From Bradyrhizobium iriomotense (GTDB lineage Bacteria > Pseudomonadota > Alphaproteobacteria > Rhizobiales > Xanthobacteraceae): a DNA stretch of 64,000 nucleotides. The translations under genes were made by a program, and so were the position numbers. Of the stretch, positions 20,063-27,735 are shown in pieces. The stretch is taken from assembly GCF_018129405.1 (NCBI RefSeq), contig NZ_JAFCLP010000006.1, forward strand, positions 62,001 through 126,000, given 5' to 3'. How positions within the stretch are numbered: position 1 is the first letter of the stretch; every line of letters starts with the position of its first letter. Under the pieces are notes generated by a model that was given only the letters and a program-made list of their open reading frames with translations, ran no database searches and had not been told where the DNA came from.

Positions 20063-20149
20063 AAGCATGATCCGGAAAAGTGTGTGGCGGTTTTCCGAAA
20101 AGATCGTGCTCAAACGTCAACCTGAAGCGCGATCGCATCGCGCTTCAGG
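20063..20149. repeat. GCATGATCCGGAAAAG-type repeat plus 13-bp hairpin
   Basis: The first half (20063-20115) has AGCATGATCCGGAAAAG inverted as TTTTCCGAAAAGATCGTGCT, a widespread Rhizobiales palindrome. The second half (20121-20149) is a perfect hairpin CCTGAAGCGCGAT-CGC-ATCGCGCTTCAGG. The latter touches the stop codon of the YciB-like gene and may serve as its transcript end. Related copies occur at 38227-38297, 39905-40003 and 41051-41153. Confidence 0.85.
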
Positions 20150-20699
20150 CGCGGGCGGCGGCGCGGCGGCGGCTGGTGACGATGAGCCTGAGCACGACAT
20201 ACTGCACGGCAAAGGCCAGGATCTTGGCGCCGCCCGCGACCACCGTGATGTAGAACGCCCACAGCTTCAGATCGCCGGTGGCGGCGACCGCGATCATGCC
20301 GGCGCCGATCACGAACATCAGCGCGGCCCAGGCATAGCCCGCAGCGGTCACATATTCCGGGACGGTCTCGCTCACGATCGGCGGCATGTAGCGCAGCATC
20401 CAGCCGCGCTTGAGCATGATGGCGCCGATCGCGAAATGCGCGATCGAAGGTTTGGCCAGCATGAAGCGGGGATCGTTGGTCAGCAGCGTGACCGTGCCCA
20501 GCACAACGACGAGCGCGAGGCTCGCATAGGTCATGTAGTTGAGCTGCTGTCCCTTGACCCTTGCATAGATCACCTGCGCGATCGCGCCGGCAACCGCGAC
20601 CGACGTCGCCAGCACGACGTTGTCGGTGATGAGGTAGACGGCCAGGAAGACGATGGCAGAGAGGAAGTCGGAGGCGAGGCGGGCGAATACGTCCTTCAT
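20145..20699 (-). CDS. yciB: YciB-family inner membrane protein
   Basis: The 184-residue protein has five membrane helices and the family signature TNDPRFMLAKPSIAHFAIGAIML (about residues 76-98), as in YciB (septation protein A, IspZ-like), which affects cell-envelope synthesis. The ATG at 20699 is preferred to a TTG two codons earlier. It lies 12 bp after the 191-residue membrane protein gene in the same direction, so both belong to the TetR-operator regulon. Alphaproteobacteria often hold another YciB copy elsewhere; this may be a paralogue. Confidence 0.8.
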   Translation of the reverse strand: MKDVFARLASDFLSAIVFLAVYLITDNVVLATSVAVAGAIAQVIYARVKGQQLNYMTYASLALVVVLGTVTLLTNDPRFMLAKPSIAHFAIGAIMLKRGWMLRYMPPIVSETVPEYVTAAGYAWAALMFVIGAGMIAVAATGDLKLWAFYITVVAGGAKILAFAVQYVVLRLIVTSRRRAAARA

Positions 20700-20711
20700 C
20701 GTCAATCCTGT

Positions 20712-21287
20712 TCAGCGGGCGTCGGGGAGAGCGCGGGCGGGCGTACCGTACTTGATCTGGCGATACTCAGGATACCATTTTGTGAAATAGATCGCGCTGT
20801 TGCGGGCGGCGAAGGCGACCGCGAGGCTCGACCAGAGCGGCAGGCCGGGCACGTAGAGCAGCACGAGATTGGCAGCCGCCATCAGCAGCGCGGCGGCGGT
20901 CCAGGCGGCGGTGATGACGTAATTGGCAGTGAGAAAGCCGGGCATCGCCGCGGTCTCGGCCGGGACGGATTCGAGCGCATATTGCAGCGTGAAAGGATGG
21001 CGGACCAGCATCGAGCCCAGCGAGATGACGAAGATGCCGACATCGACCGACAGCTTGACACCGAGCGGGCCGAGGGCGGGGTCGATCAGCACGAGGTAGA
21101 GGCCGATCGCGGCGAATACGATTGCGGAGCCCGCGGCCAGGACCTTCACCGAGCGGCCGCGCGCGACATCGATCGCGACGGTGGCGAGGCAGATTGCCGA
21201 TGCCGCAAACACGCTGACCATGGCCGAGGTCAGCAGCATCAGGACGGTGTAGGCGCCATAAGGCGCGAGGATCAGGAAAATCGCCAT
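20712..21287 (-). CDS. multi-pass membrane protein of unknown function (191 aa)
   Basis: About six hydrophobic helices, including LILAPYGAYTVLMLLTSAM at the start and AAWTAAALLMAAANLVLLY near residue 140. It ends in a soluble tail (FTKWYPEYRQIKYGTPARAL). GAGG lies upstream of the ATG. The operator at 21308-21326 is 20 bp before the start. It is probably co-transcribed with the YciB-like gene and therefore under the TetR regulator at 23172. No family is recognised. Confidence 0.8.
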   Translation of the reverse strand: MAIFLILAPYGAYTVLMLLTSAMVSVFAASAICLATVAIDVARGRSVKVLAAGSAIVFAAIGLYLVLIDPALGPLGVKLSVDVGIFVISLGSMLVRHPFTLQYALESVPAETAAMPGFLTANYVITAAWTAAALLMAAANLVLLYVPGLPLWSSLAVAFAARNSAIYFTKWYPEYRQIKYGTPARALPDAR

Positions 21288-21307
21288 GGGCCGCCTCGGT
21301 CGAGCCG

Positions 21308-21326
21308 ATCTTTACAATGGAAAGAT
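21308..21326. promoter_or_regulatory. TetR-regulon operator copy 3
   Basis: ATCTTTACAATGGAAAGAT matches the perfect operator at 23081 in 7 of 8 right-arm bases and all left-arm bases. It lies 20 bp upstream of the 191-residue membrane protein start. Confidence 0.75.
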
Positions 21327-21359
21327 TTCTACTTGCGGGCTGGGCACGGGTCAAGCAAA

Positions 21360-21378
21360 ATCTTTACAGTGTCAAAAT
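21360..21378. promoter_or_regulatory. TetR-regulon operator copy 4
   Basis: ATCTTTACAGTGTCAAAAT has the full left arm and 6 of 8 right-arm bases. It overlaps the stop codon of the 87-residue gene and lies 34 bp upstream of copy 3, a spacing suited to paired dimers on the promoter of the 21287-20145 operon. Confidence 0.65.
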
Positions 21379-21627
21379 GACGTAGGCGATCTCTAAAAAG
21401 TGAAGGGCCGCAACGGCTTGGTCGGATGCTTCTTCAGCCAATTCCGCCCATGGCAGGTGTGACAGGAGCGGCAGCGCGGAGGCGATCAAAAGGCCGAGGC
21501 TGAGCAAGATGCCGCCGTTGAAGACAGTATGGCGGCTCCGCTGCAGCCGGATCATCTGGAATGCGAGCGTGGCACCGGTCAGCGCGAGGACGGCCAGGCA
21601 AACTGCGGTGATCGAGGGCGTGTGCAT
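21364..21627 (-). CDS. small two-helix membrane protein (87 aa)
   Basis: The ATG at 21627 follows GAGAGGTC. The product has two or three hydrophobic helices (SITAVCLAVLALTGATLAF near the start; VFNGGILLSLGLLIASALPL). It begins 40 bp after the carotenoid oxygenase stop and is likely in its transcript. Its C-terminal codons contain operator copy 4 of the TetR regulon. Function is unknown. Confidence 0.75.
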   Translation of the reverse strand: MHTPSITAVCLAVLALTGATLAFQMIRLQRSRHTVFNGGILLSLGLLIASALPLLSHLPWAELAEEASDQAVAALHFLEIAYVILTL

Positions 21628-21667
21628 GGGAGACCTCTCTGCATTCGCGATGTGACTCCGGGACGCG

Positions 21668-23065
21668 CTACGCCGCGCCCACCCAATTGCCGTGAAAGCC
21701 GTCGGGCACGCGGTGGCCGAGCTGCACCAATGCGGCGGGGCCGGCTTCGATGTCGGTGGCATTGAACACGGCGAGATCGCTGCGGTTCTCCCGTGCGCGC
21801 CAGACCACCGCGAGCAGCCAGCCGTCTCCCTCGGGCGCATCCTTTGACCGTTCGACGAACACAGGCTCGGAGATGGTGTCGCCGGCCGGCAGCAGATAAT
21901 GGCCGAGCCGCCTGCCGTTGCCGTCGACATGGACGATGCCCGACAGCGCGCCGAACATCGGCAGTCTTGGATTGGCGCAGGCGTACCAGCCGTGACGGCT
22001 CTTCAGCCCGGCGCGGCGATCGTCGATGCGCGGGAATTCGCCGGTGAGATCGTCGAGATAGGTCTGCTGGAAGCGGTCGGTATTTCCCGCAAGATCGAAC
22101 GTCCAGCGGCAATGGCGGGCGCGCGATTTGTCCGGATCCGTCGGCCGGCCGTCGGGATGCGGAAACAGCGGCGCCTCCTCGAACTGCATGACGTCCGCGA
22201 CGATGCGGTCTCCGTCCTCCCACGCATTCATGACGTGGAAGACGTAGCAGGCCTCGGCTCGAAACCAGACGATGTCCTTCGCCGTGCCGCTGCGCTTCAT
22301 CACGCCGACATAGGCGCCCTTGTCCGGCTCCCAGGCATAGGGCGGCCGTCCGCTCATCGCGCGCTCCATGCTGCCGGTGATGGGGAGGATCGGAAACAGC
22401 ACATGGTTTTCGGTGACGATGAAGTCGTGCACCATGCTGGCATAAGGCGCCTCGAAGCGCTCGAAGCGCGTCACCTTGCCCGAGGCGTCGATCGATCCGT
22501 AGGAGAGGGCGGGTGTCAGCGGCCCCGCGGCGTTGTAGCCGAAGAACACGAGTTCGCCGGTGACGGGATCGATCTTCGGATGCGCCGTGAAACTGCCGGC
22601 AACGCGGCCCTGGTAGTTGTGATAGCCGCGCGTGGCGAGTGAGCCCGGCTCGATCTCGGTCGGCAGATGCGCTTCTTCCAGCGCCAGCAGCTTGCCGGCG
22701 TGGAAGATGATGTTGGTATTGGCGACACCGCCGTCGGTCAGGTTCGCCGGGGCATCCGGCAGCTTGCGGCCGAAGCCGCCGAACAGCGCGCGCCCGGCGT
22801 CGTGCTCGGCCAGCCATTTCGGCGTGCGGACCCAGCGGTTGCGATAGCTGGCGCGGCCGTCCTCGAGATGAAAGGCGTGCAGCATGCCGTCGCCGACGAA
22901 CCAGTGCGCGCCTGGAGAATCGAACTGCGGATTGGGGCCGTTGCGATAGAGCGTGCCGTTCAGCTCGCGCGGCAGTTCGCCGATGATTTTCAGGAGGGGA
23001 GCGTCAGCCTCGAACGGGATCGGCGCGATATTGTTGCGGCGCTCGGTGATGGCGTCGTGCTGCAC
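21668..23065 (-). CDS. carotenoid oxygenase (carotenoid/stilbene cleavage dioxygenase family)
   Basis: Non-haem iron enzyme that cleaves polyene or stilbene double bonds. The GTG at 23065 is chosen because AGGGAGGG sits seven bases upstream; a frame extension beyond it would run through the operator. The 465-residue protein begins QHDAITERRNNIAPI and has RNGPNPQFDSPG and HWFVGDGMLHAFHLEDG, typical of the family. The four expected iron-binding histidines fall in TAHPKID, MVHDFIVTENH, VFHVMNAWEDGD and GFHGNW near the C-terminus. It is divergent from a TetR gene and led by two operators. Substrate unknown. Confidence 0.93.
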   Translation of the reverse strand: MQHDAITERRNNIAPIPFEADAPLLKIIGELPRELNGTLYRNGPNPQFDSPGAHWFVGDGMLHAFHLEDGRASYRNRWVRTPKWLAEHDAGRALFGGFGRKLPDAPANLTDGGVANTNIIFHAGKLLALEEAHLPTEIEPGSLATRGYHNYQGRVAGSFTAHPKIDPVTGELVFFGYNAAGPLTPALSYGSIDASGKVTRFERFEAPYASMVHDFIVTENHVLFPILPITGSMERAMSGRPPYAWEPDKGAYVGVMKRSGTAKDIVWFRAEACYVFHVMNAWEDGDRIVADVMQFEEAPLFPHPDGRPTDPDKSRARHCRWTFDLAGNTDRFQQTYLDDLTGEFPRIDDRRAGLKSRHGWYACANPRLPMFGALSGIVHVDGNGRRLGHYLLPAGDTISEPVFVERSKDAPEGDGWLLAVVWRARENRSDLAVFNATDIEAGPAALVQLGHRVPDGFHGNWVGAA

Positions 23066-23080
23066 GGCGTATCCCTCCCT

Positions 23081-23099
23081 ATCTTTACATCGTAAAGAT
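23081..23099. promoter_or_regulatory. TetR-regulon operator copy 1 (perfect dyad)
   Basis: ATCTTTAC-ATC-GTAAAGAT is a perfect 8-bp inverted repeat, 16 bp upstream of the carotenoid oxygenase GTG. Three more copies occur in this window, all in the promoter regions of the neighbouring genes. Confidence 0.85.
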
Positions 23100-23133
23100 C
23101 GAATAGAACCGATCGCAGCATTCGTCAAGTGAA

Positions 23134-23152
23134 ATCTTTACACTGTCAATAT
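23134..23152. promoter_or_regulatory. TetR-regulon operator copy 2
   Basis: ATCTTTACACTGTCAATAT keeps the full left arm and 6 of 8 right-arm bases. It is 20 bp upstream of the tetR ATG, consistent with autoregulation. Confidence 0.75.
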
Positions 23153-23171
23153 TGCGTCATATAGCTTGCAA

Positions 23172-23900
23172 ATGGCCAAGACCGACACCAAGGGCGAACC
23201 GGCGCGAAGCTCGCGTGCCCCGAGAAAAACGACGTCGACCGCTGCGTCGCGTCCGCCCCGCCGCGCGCCGAGCGCAAAGACCGAAACGCCGTATCATCAC
23301 GGCGCCCTGCGCGAAGCCCTGCTCCAGGCCGCCGAACGCGTGCTCGAGCGCGACGGGCTCGCCGGCCTGACCTTACGGGCGGTCGCGCGCGAGGCGGGTG
23401 TCTCGCATGCCGCACCCACCCATCATTTCGGCGATCTCACTGGTCTTCTCAGCGAGCTTGCGGCCGTCGGCTTCCGCCAGTTCAACGCGGCGATGGCGTC
23501 GTCCTGCAATGCCGCCACCACGCCGCTCGAACGCGCGCTGGCGCGGCCGAAGGCCTATGTCGCCTATGCGCAGGCCCATCCCGGCATGTACGGCATCATG
23601 TTCCGCACCGAGCGGCTGGATTATTCCAGACCGTCGCTGCACGAGGCGGCCGAAGCCTCCTTCGCCGGACTTGCCAACGCCATCGGCATGATGCGGCAGG
23701 AGCAGATCAGCGGCGATGCGCTGACCCTGAACCAGGGCGCCGCGATTGCGCGGGCGTGGTCGATGGTGCACGGCTTCACCACGCTGCTGCTGGACGGGCG
23801 GCTGAAGGACATCCTGGAGCGGCTGCCCGAGGGGACGACGGCCGAACGCCTGCTCGAGGCGATGCTGACCGCCCCCATCACCACGAAATTTCCCGTGTAG
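23172..23900 (+). CDS. TetR/AcrR family regulator of the carotenoid oxygenase region
   Basis: The 242-residue protein has a basic disordered N-terminus (about 40 residues, Arg/Lys/Ser-rich), then a TetR helix-turn-helix (LTLRAVAREAGVSHAAPTHHFGDLTGLLSEL, about residues 66-96), and a C-terminal ligand domain of the WHG/TetR_C_33-like type (AHPGMYGIMFRTERLDYSRP). The ATG at 23172 is chosen over a TTG two codons earlier. It faces the carotenoid oxygenase; operator copies 1 and 2 lie between them. Most likely it represses itself, the oxygenase and the membrane genes and is released by a small hydrophobic ligand. Confidence 0.92.
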   Translation: MAKTDTKGEPARSSRAPRKTTSTAASRPPRRAPSAKTETPYHHGALREALLQAAERVLERDGLAGLTLRAVAREAGVSHAAPTHHFGDLTGLLSELAAVGFRQFNAAMASSCNAATTPLERALARPKAYVAYAQAHPGMYGIMFRTERLDYSRPSLHEAAEASFAGLANAIGMMRQEQISGDALTLNQGAAIARAWSMVHGFTTLLLDGRLKDILERLPEGTTAERLLEAMLTAPITTKFPV

Positions 23901-23922
23901 CGGTCGTCGAGCCGGCGAAAGC

Positions 23923-24528
23923 CTAGCGCATCGTTGCGAGTTCGACGGCGCGGCCGCCTGTGCCGATGATTTTCACCTCATCCTTGCCGCAAGCGAAGCC
24001 GCGAGCGAAATCGTCCGCGGCCTTGCGCGCGAGCTCGTTGGCGTTCGGGTTGGCGATGGCATCGACATAGTCGACATGGCAGACCGGGCCCGGCGGCAGC
24101 CGGGTCACGACCAGCATGGCCTTGGTGTTCGGCCGTCCCTGCTTGTCGGGATCGCTGCTGTCGGCGATGTGCCAGCGCTGGATGATCGCGAACGGCTTTG
24201 TGCCCGCGGCGCGCCATTCGACGGTGGTTTCCGATGAATTGAATGGGGCGAACCAGAGCTTTGCCGCAGGTTCCCCGGCCGCTTCCTTGCGATTGCGCCC
24301 GACCGAGACGATCTCGCGAAGATCGTCCTCGGCGATCAGCACCATGAGGCCGTCCTTGCCCGGACAGATGCGCGTCGTGCTGCCGTCGAGCTCGCTGGGC
24401 TTGCCGACCTGCCGGCAGGTCTTCGGCGCCGTCGAGGTATAGGTGCTGCCCACGGATTGGGCGTTCGCACCATCGAGGACGGCGTCCATCAGCAACATGG
24501 CGAGGCACGCGGAGGTGATGCGGATCAT
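23923..24528 (-). CDS. exported hypothetical protein (201 aa)
   Basis: Starts MIRITSACLAMLLMDAVLDG with a signal peptide cut near GANAQ; an in-frame ATG 19 codons earlier would bury the signal. The mature part has four cysteines (PKTCRQVG, TRICPGKDG, GPVCHVDY, GFACGKDE). Layout (single domain, Cys pairs, CHVDYVDA) recalls invasion-associated locus B-like periplasmic proteins, but the match is weak. It is convergent with tetR, 22 bp apart. Confidence 0.7.
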   Translation of the reverse strand: MIRITSACLAMLLMDAVLDGANAQSVGSTYTSTAPKTCRQVGKPSELDGSTTRICPGKDGLMVLIAEDDLREIVSVGRNRKEAAGEPAAKLWFAPFNSSETTVEWRAAGTKPFAIIQRWHIADSSDPDKQGRPNTKAMLVVTRLPPGPVCHVDYVDAIANPNANELARKAADDFARGFACGKDEVKIIGTGGRAVELATMR

Positions 24529-24692
24529 GATGAGACCTTGATGCAGCGGGAACTCCGTACCATCAGACGTCTTCATTGTGGGCAAGGTTCAAACCGGCAC
24601 GCGAGAGACCTGACAGCGGCGCGGAATCGTTCTAGAAGAGCGGCTTCGCTTGAAGCTCATGCGGCCTCGTTCGCGTCCTCGTTCTCCTGATC

Positions 24693-25250
24693 ATGCCAGC
24701 AATCTCGAACAAACCCTATCGCGTCGGCCGCTCCAAGACCGGGCTCGGCCTCTTCGCCACCAAACCGATCAAGAAGGGAACCCGGATCATCCGTTATTAC
24801 GGACCGATCCTGGACTCCAGGATTCCCGAGCAGGACGAGATCGAGAACAAATATCTGTTCGAGCTCAACGGCCGCTGGACCATCGACGGCTCGGTGCGCA
24901 AGAATCTGGCGCGCTACATCAACCATTCCTGCCGGCCCAATGCGGAGTCGGACGTCCGTCCGCGCGAGCGCAAGGTGTTCATCCGCGCCATCAAGAACAT
25001 CGAGCCGGGCGACGAGATCAACTACGATTACGGCACCGACTATTTCAAAGCCTATCTGAAGCCGATCGGCTGCAAGTGCGTCTCCTGCGAGGCCAAGCGC
25101 AAGAAGCTGCGCGCCGAGGCCCGGGCCGAACGCGTCAAGGTGAAGGCGCGCACGGAAGCCAAGGCCAAGAAAGCCGGCCCCAAGGCCGCCAAAAAGAAGA
25201 AGCTCAACGGCCACGCCTTCGGCAAGGCCAACGGCCGCGCGCGGGCCTAG
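24693..25250 (+). CDS. SET-domain lysine methyltransferase-like protein
   Basis: A 185-residue soluble protein. The SET fold fills residues about 8-120, with LGLFATKPIKKGTRIIRYYG, the SAM/catalytic NHSC (77-80) and GDEINYDYG (106-114). A post-SET zinc motif CKCVSC (C127, C129, C132) follows. The last 50 residues are very Lys/Ala-rich (KAKKAGPKAAKKKKL) like histone H1 tails. SET proteins transfer methyl groups to lysines; in bacteria the target is rarely known, and a DNA-binding or ribosomal protein is plausible. Single gene. Confidence 0.92.
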   Translation: MPAISNKPYRVGRSKTGLGLFATKPIKKGTRIIRYYGPILDSRIPEQDEIENKYLFELNGRWTIDGSVRKNLARYINHSCRPNAESDVRPRERKVFIRAIKNIEPGDEINYDYGTDYFKAYLKPIGCKCVSCEAKRKKLRAEARAERVKVKARTEAKAKKAGPKAAKKKKLNGHAFGKANGRARA

Positions 25251-25276
25251 CCCGCACTGGCGTCTCTAGCTCCACT

Positions 25277-25396
25277 GTCATGCCCCGGCCTGACCGGGGC
25301 ATCCAGTACGCCGCAGCTTTTCCGCATACGTTTACTGCCTCTGGAATACTGGGTCGCCCGGTCCAGTGCGCAATTGCGCACAAGGCCGGGCGACGA
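25277..25396. repeat. palindromic intergenic repeat
   Basis: Starts GTCATGCCCCGGCCTGACCGGGGCATCCAGTA and ends in a diverged arm TACTGGGTCGCCCGGTCCAG...GGCCGGGCGACGAC. Same family as 3381-3484 and 48760-48858; the right arm holds an extra ~16-base palindrome (GTGCGCAATTGCGCAC). Confidence 0.75.
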
Positions 25397-25413
25397 CAGC
25401 AGCGGAGGCGGCC

Positions 25414-25812
25414 TCACGCCGCCACCACGCCCGCACTCTTCCGCAGTCCCACATATTGCAGCTCGGCGAACACGCCGGTGGCGATCGCCTGCGCGACGAC
25501 CATGAGCTCGCCCGCGAGGTTCGGCGACACCGCGCCCGAGAGCAGCAGCGCGATGCTGCCGATCGTCCAGGCCGCGTTGCCGATTACGACCAGCAGGACG
25601 AGCGGTTTCGCCACCGTGGCCCGCGAGGCGAGCCAGCCGACCAGGGCGGTGTAGGCGATCAGGAACAGGCCGGTCTCGCGCAGCAGCGCTTCGGGCAGGT
25701 TGAACAGCGCTGCGAACGCGCTCGCGCCGAAGGTGAAGCCGAGGGCGGCGATGCCGCTGAAGATGGCGTCGGCGAGCAGCGCACGGCGCAGGAAGGTGGA
25801 TGCGTCGATCAT
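25414..25812 (-). CDS. four-helix membrane protein (132 aa)
   Basis: Begins MIDASTFLRRALLADAIFSG. Four hydrophobic helices are visible (about 12-32, 45-62, 72-92, 102-120), with GLFLIAYTALVGWLASR in the middle. It lies 32 bp after the 76-residue gene and should share its transcript. Divergent from the XRE regulator, so probably its target. No named family recognised. Confidence 0.75.
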   Translation of the reverse strand: MIDASTFLRRALLADAIFSGIAALGFTFGASAFAALFNLPEALLRETGLFLIAYTALVGWLASRATVAKPLVLLVVIGNAAWTIGSIALLLSGAVSPNLAGELMVVAQAIATGVFAELQYVGLRKSAGVVAA

Positions 25813-25844
25813 CGTAGGTCTCCTTGCTTGGGGTGGGGTGGAAT

Positions 25845-26075
25845 TCAATGCAGTCCGCGCCACCAGACGCGGAGCAGGCGGGCGAGACGCAACGGGCAGA
25901 GGCTCTTGCCGACGCCGTGCTCGAAGGCGATGACCTGCGCGAGGACATAGTCGCCGGTCGAATGCACCAGCGGCTCGGGCATGTTGAGGCCGCGTGCCAG
26001 CATCCGGGTTGCGAACGCCATGGCCCAGGGCAAGACGTGGTCTGCGACGGTCCGGTAGAGCAGCAGTGCGATCAT
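25845..26075 (-). CDS. small hypothetical protein (76 aa) with strong ribosome site
   Basis: AGGAGGTGACC directly precedes the ATG at 26075, one of the best Shine-Dalgarno sites in this window, which decides the start. The protein begins MIALLLYRTVADHVLPWAMA and ends basic (ARLLRVWWRGLH). Weakly amphipathic rather than a clean membrane protein. First gene of the operon divergent from the XRE regulator. Function unknown. Confidence 0.75.
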   Translation of the reverse strand: MIALLLYRTVADHVLPWAMAFATRMLARGLNMPEPLVHSTGDYVLAQVIAFEHGVGKSLCPLRLARLLRVWWRGLH

Positions 26076-26124
26076 GGTCACCTCCTGTTGTGACCGAAGA
26101 TGCGCGCGTCCGCGCCCCAATTCG

Positions 26125-26141
26125 ATTACCTCGCGGGTAAT
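26125..26141. promoter_or_regulatory. 17-bp palindrome between XRE regulator and divergent operon
   Basis: ATTACC-TCGCG-GGTAAT is a perfect 6-bp inverted repeat 35 bp before the XRE gene and 49 bp before the divergent operon start. It is the best candidate operator for the adjoining regulator. Confidence 0.6.
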
Positions 26142-26176
26142 GGAAGGGCCGAAATCCGCATGCTAGGTTTCTGGTC

Positions 26177-26998
26177 ATGAACGCACATGCATCCACGGCA
26201 CAGGCCGAACGCAGCCAGCCGGTCCATATCGGCGACCATTTGCGCGAATGGCGGCAGCGCCGCCGCATGAGCCAGCTCGATCTCGCGGGCGAGGCCGAGA
26301 TCTCGGCACGGCATCTCAGCTTCGTCGAGACCGGCCGCGCCGCGCCCTCGCGCGACATGGTGCTGAGGCTCGCCGAGCGTCTCGACGTTCCCTTGCGCGA
26401 ACGCAACGTGCTGCTGGTCGCGGCCGGCTATGCGCCGGCGTTCCCGCAGCGTCCGCTGGAGGATCCCGCCTTGAAATCAGCCCGCCAGGCGATCGACCTC
26501 GTGCTTAGAGCACACGAGCCCAATCCGGCGCTCGCGGTAGACAGGCACTGGAACCTGGTCTCCGCCAACCGCATGGTGGCGCCGCTGCTCGACGGCATCC
26601 CGCAGCATCTGCTCGGCCAGCCCTTCAACGTGCTCAGGCTCGCGTTCCATCCGGAGGCGCTGGCGCCGCGCACGGTCAATCTCGCGGAATGGTGCGGGCA
26701 TCTTTTGGAGCGCCTGCACCGGCAATGCGAGGCGACGGCCGACCCGGAGCTGATCAAGCTCTACAACGACCTGAAGAGCTATCCCATCCCGGCGCGCGCG
26801 GCTCCGCTGTCGAGCGACAATGTCGCTATTCCCTTCAAGCTGCGACATGGTGGAGAGATACTAAGTTTCTTCTCCACCACCATGGTGTTCGGCACGCCCG
26901 TGGACATCACGCTGTCGGAGCTCGCATTGGAGACGTTCTTCCCGGCGGACGAGCGCACCGCGGATCGGCTGAAGCAGATCGCGGCAGCTATGACGTAG
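26177..26998 (+). CDS. XRE-family regulator with MmyB-like ligand domain
   Basis: The 273-residue protein has a helix-turn-helix near the start (LREWRQRRRMSQLDLAGEAEISARHLSFVETGRAAPS, about residues 22-58), then a MmyB-like sensor domain (NPALAVDRHWNLVSANRMVAPLL) of PAS-like fold to about residue 265. MmyB-type regulators control neighbouring oxidoreductase or transport genes in response to small ligands such as fatty acids. It is divergent from two membrane/small genes over a 101-bp gap with a palindrome. Confidence 0.92.
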   Translation: MNAHASTAQAERSQPVHIGDHLREWRQRRRMSQLDLAGEAEISARHLSFVETGRAAPSRDMVLRLAERLDVPLRERNVLLVAAGYAPAFPQRPLEDPALKSARQAIDLVLRAHEPNPALAVDRHWNLVSANRMVAPLLDGIPQHLLGQPFNVLRLAFHPEALAPRTVNLAEWCGHLLERLHRQCEATADPELIKLYNDLKSYPIPARAAPLSSDNVAIPFKLRHGGEILSFFSTTMVFGTPVDITLSELALETFFPADERTADRLKQIAAAMT

Positions 26999-27065
26999 CG
27001 CCCTTGCCTCGGAGCGGGTTCGGCTTATGTTTGGGCCAACCTTTACCGCCAAGGAGGCGCCTGAC

Positions 27066-27731
27066 ATGAGCACGCTCAAACCGCTCCAGATCGACGTCGT
27101 CTCCGACGTGGTGTGCCCCTGGTGCTATATCGGCAAGCACCGGATCGAGAGCGCGCTTGCGCTGGTGCCCGACGTTCCCGTCAAGCTCAACTTCCGCCCC
27201 TTCTTCCTCAATCCCTGGGTGCCGCGCGAGGGCATCAGCCGCGAGGCCTATCTCACCCAGAAGTTCGGCTCGGTCGAGGCCTATAAGGGCATTGCCGGGC
27301 GCGTCGTCGCGGCCGCGAGCGAGGAGGGGCTCGTCTACAAGCCGGAGCTGGTTGCGCGTCAGCCTAACACGACCGACTGCCATCGCCTGATCCTGTGGGC
27401 CGAGGCCATCGGCAAGGCGCCCGAGATGAAGCAGCGGCTGATGGAGCTGTATTTCCGCGACGGCGGCGATCTCACCGATGTGAACGTGCTGGTGCAGGCG
27501 GCCGCCGATGTCGGTCTCGATGCCGAGGACGTGCGCAACCGTCTTGCCACCGACGAGGACGTCGCACGCGTTTCGGCGGATGCGCAGGAAGCGGCCGAGA
27601 AGGGCATCTCCGGCGTGCCGACTTACGTGTTCGCGCAGAAATACGCCGTCTCCGGCGCGCAGGATCCGAACCTGCTCGCCCGCGCCATCCGCCAGGTCTC
27701 GGAAGAGATCAACGCGCAGGCGGCGGAGTAG
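27066..27731 (+). CDS. DsbA-family oxidoreductase, FrnE-like
   Basis: A 221-residue cytoplasmic protein of the DsbA/HCCA isomerase group. The active-site motif CPWC (C17-C20) sits in QIDVVSDVVCPWCYIGKHR. The helical insert follows and the cis-Pro motif ISGVPTYVFAQ is near residue 181. FrnE proteins act as thiol oxidoreductases in stress or polyketide modification. AAGGAGG precedes the ATG. It starts 67 bp after the XRE gene and could share its transcript. Confidence 0.93.
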   Translation: MSTLKPLQIDVVSDVVCPWCYIGKHRIESALALVPDVPVKLNFRPFFLNPWVPREGISREAYLTQKFGSVEAYKGIAGRVVAAASEEGLVYKPELVARQPNTTDCHRLILWAEAIGKAPEMKQRLMELYFRDGGDLTDVNVLVQAAADVGLDAEDVRNRLATDEDVARVSADAQEAAEKGISGVPTYVFAQKYAVSGAQDPNLLARAIRQVSEEINAQAAE

Positions 27732-27735
27732 CTTC

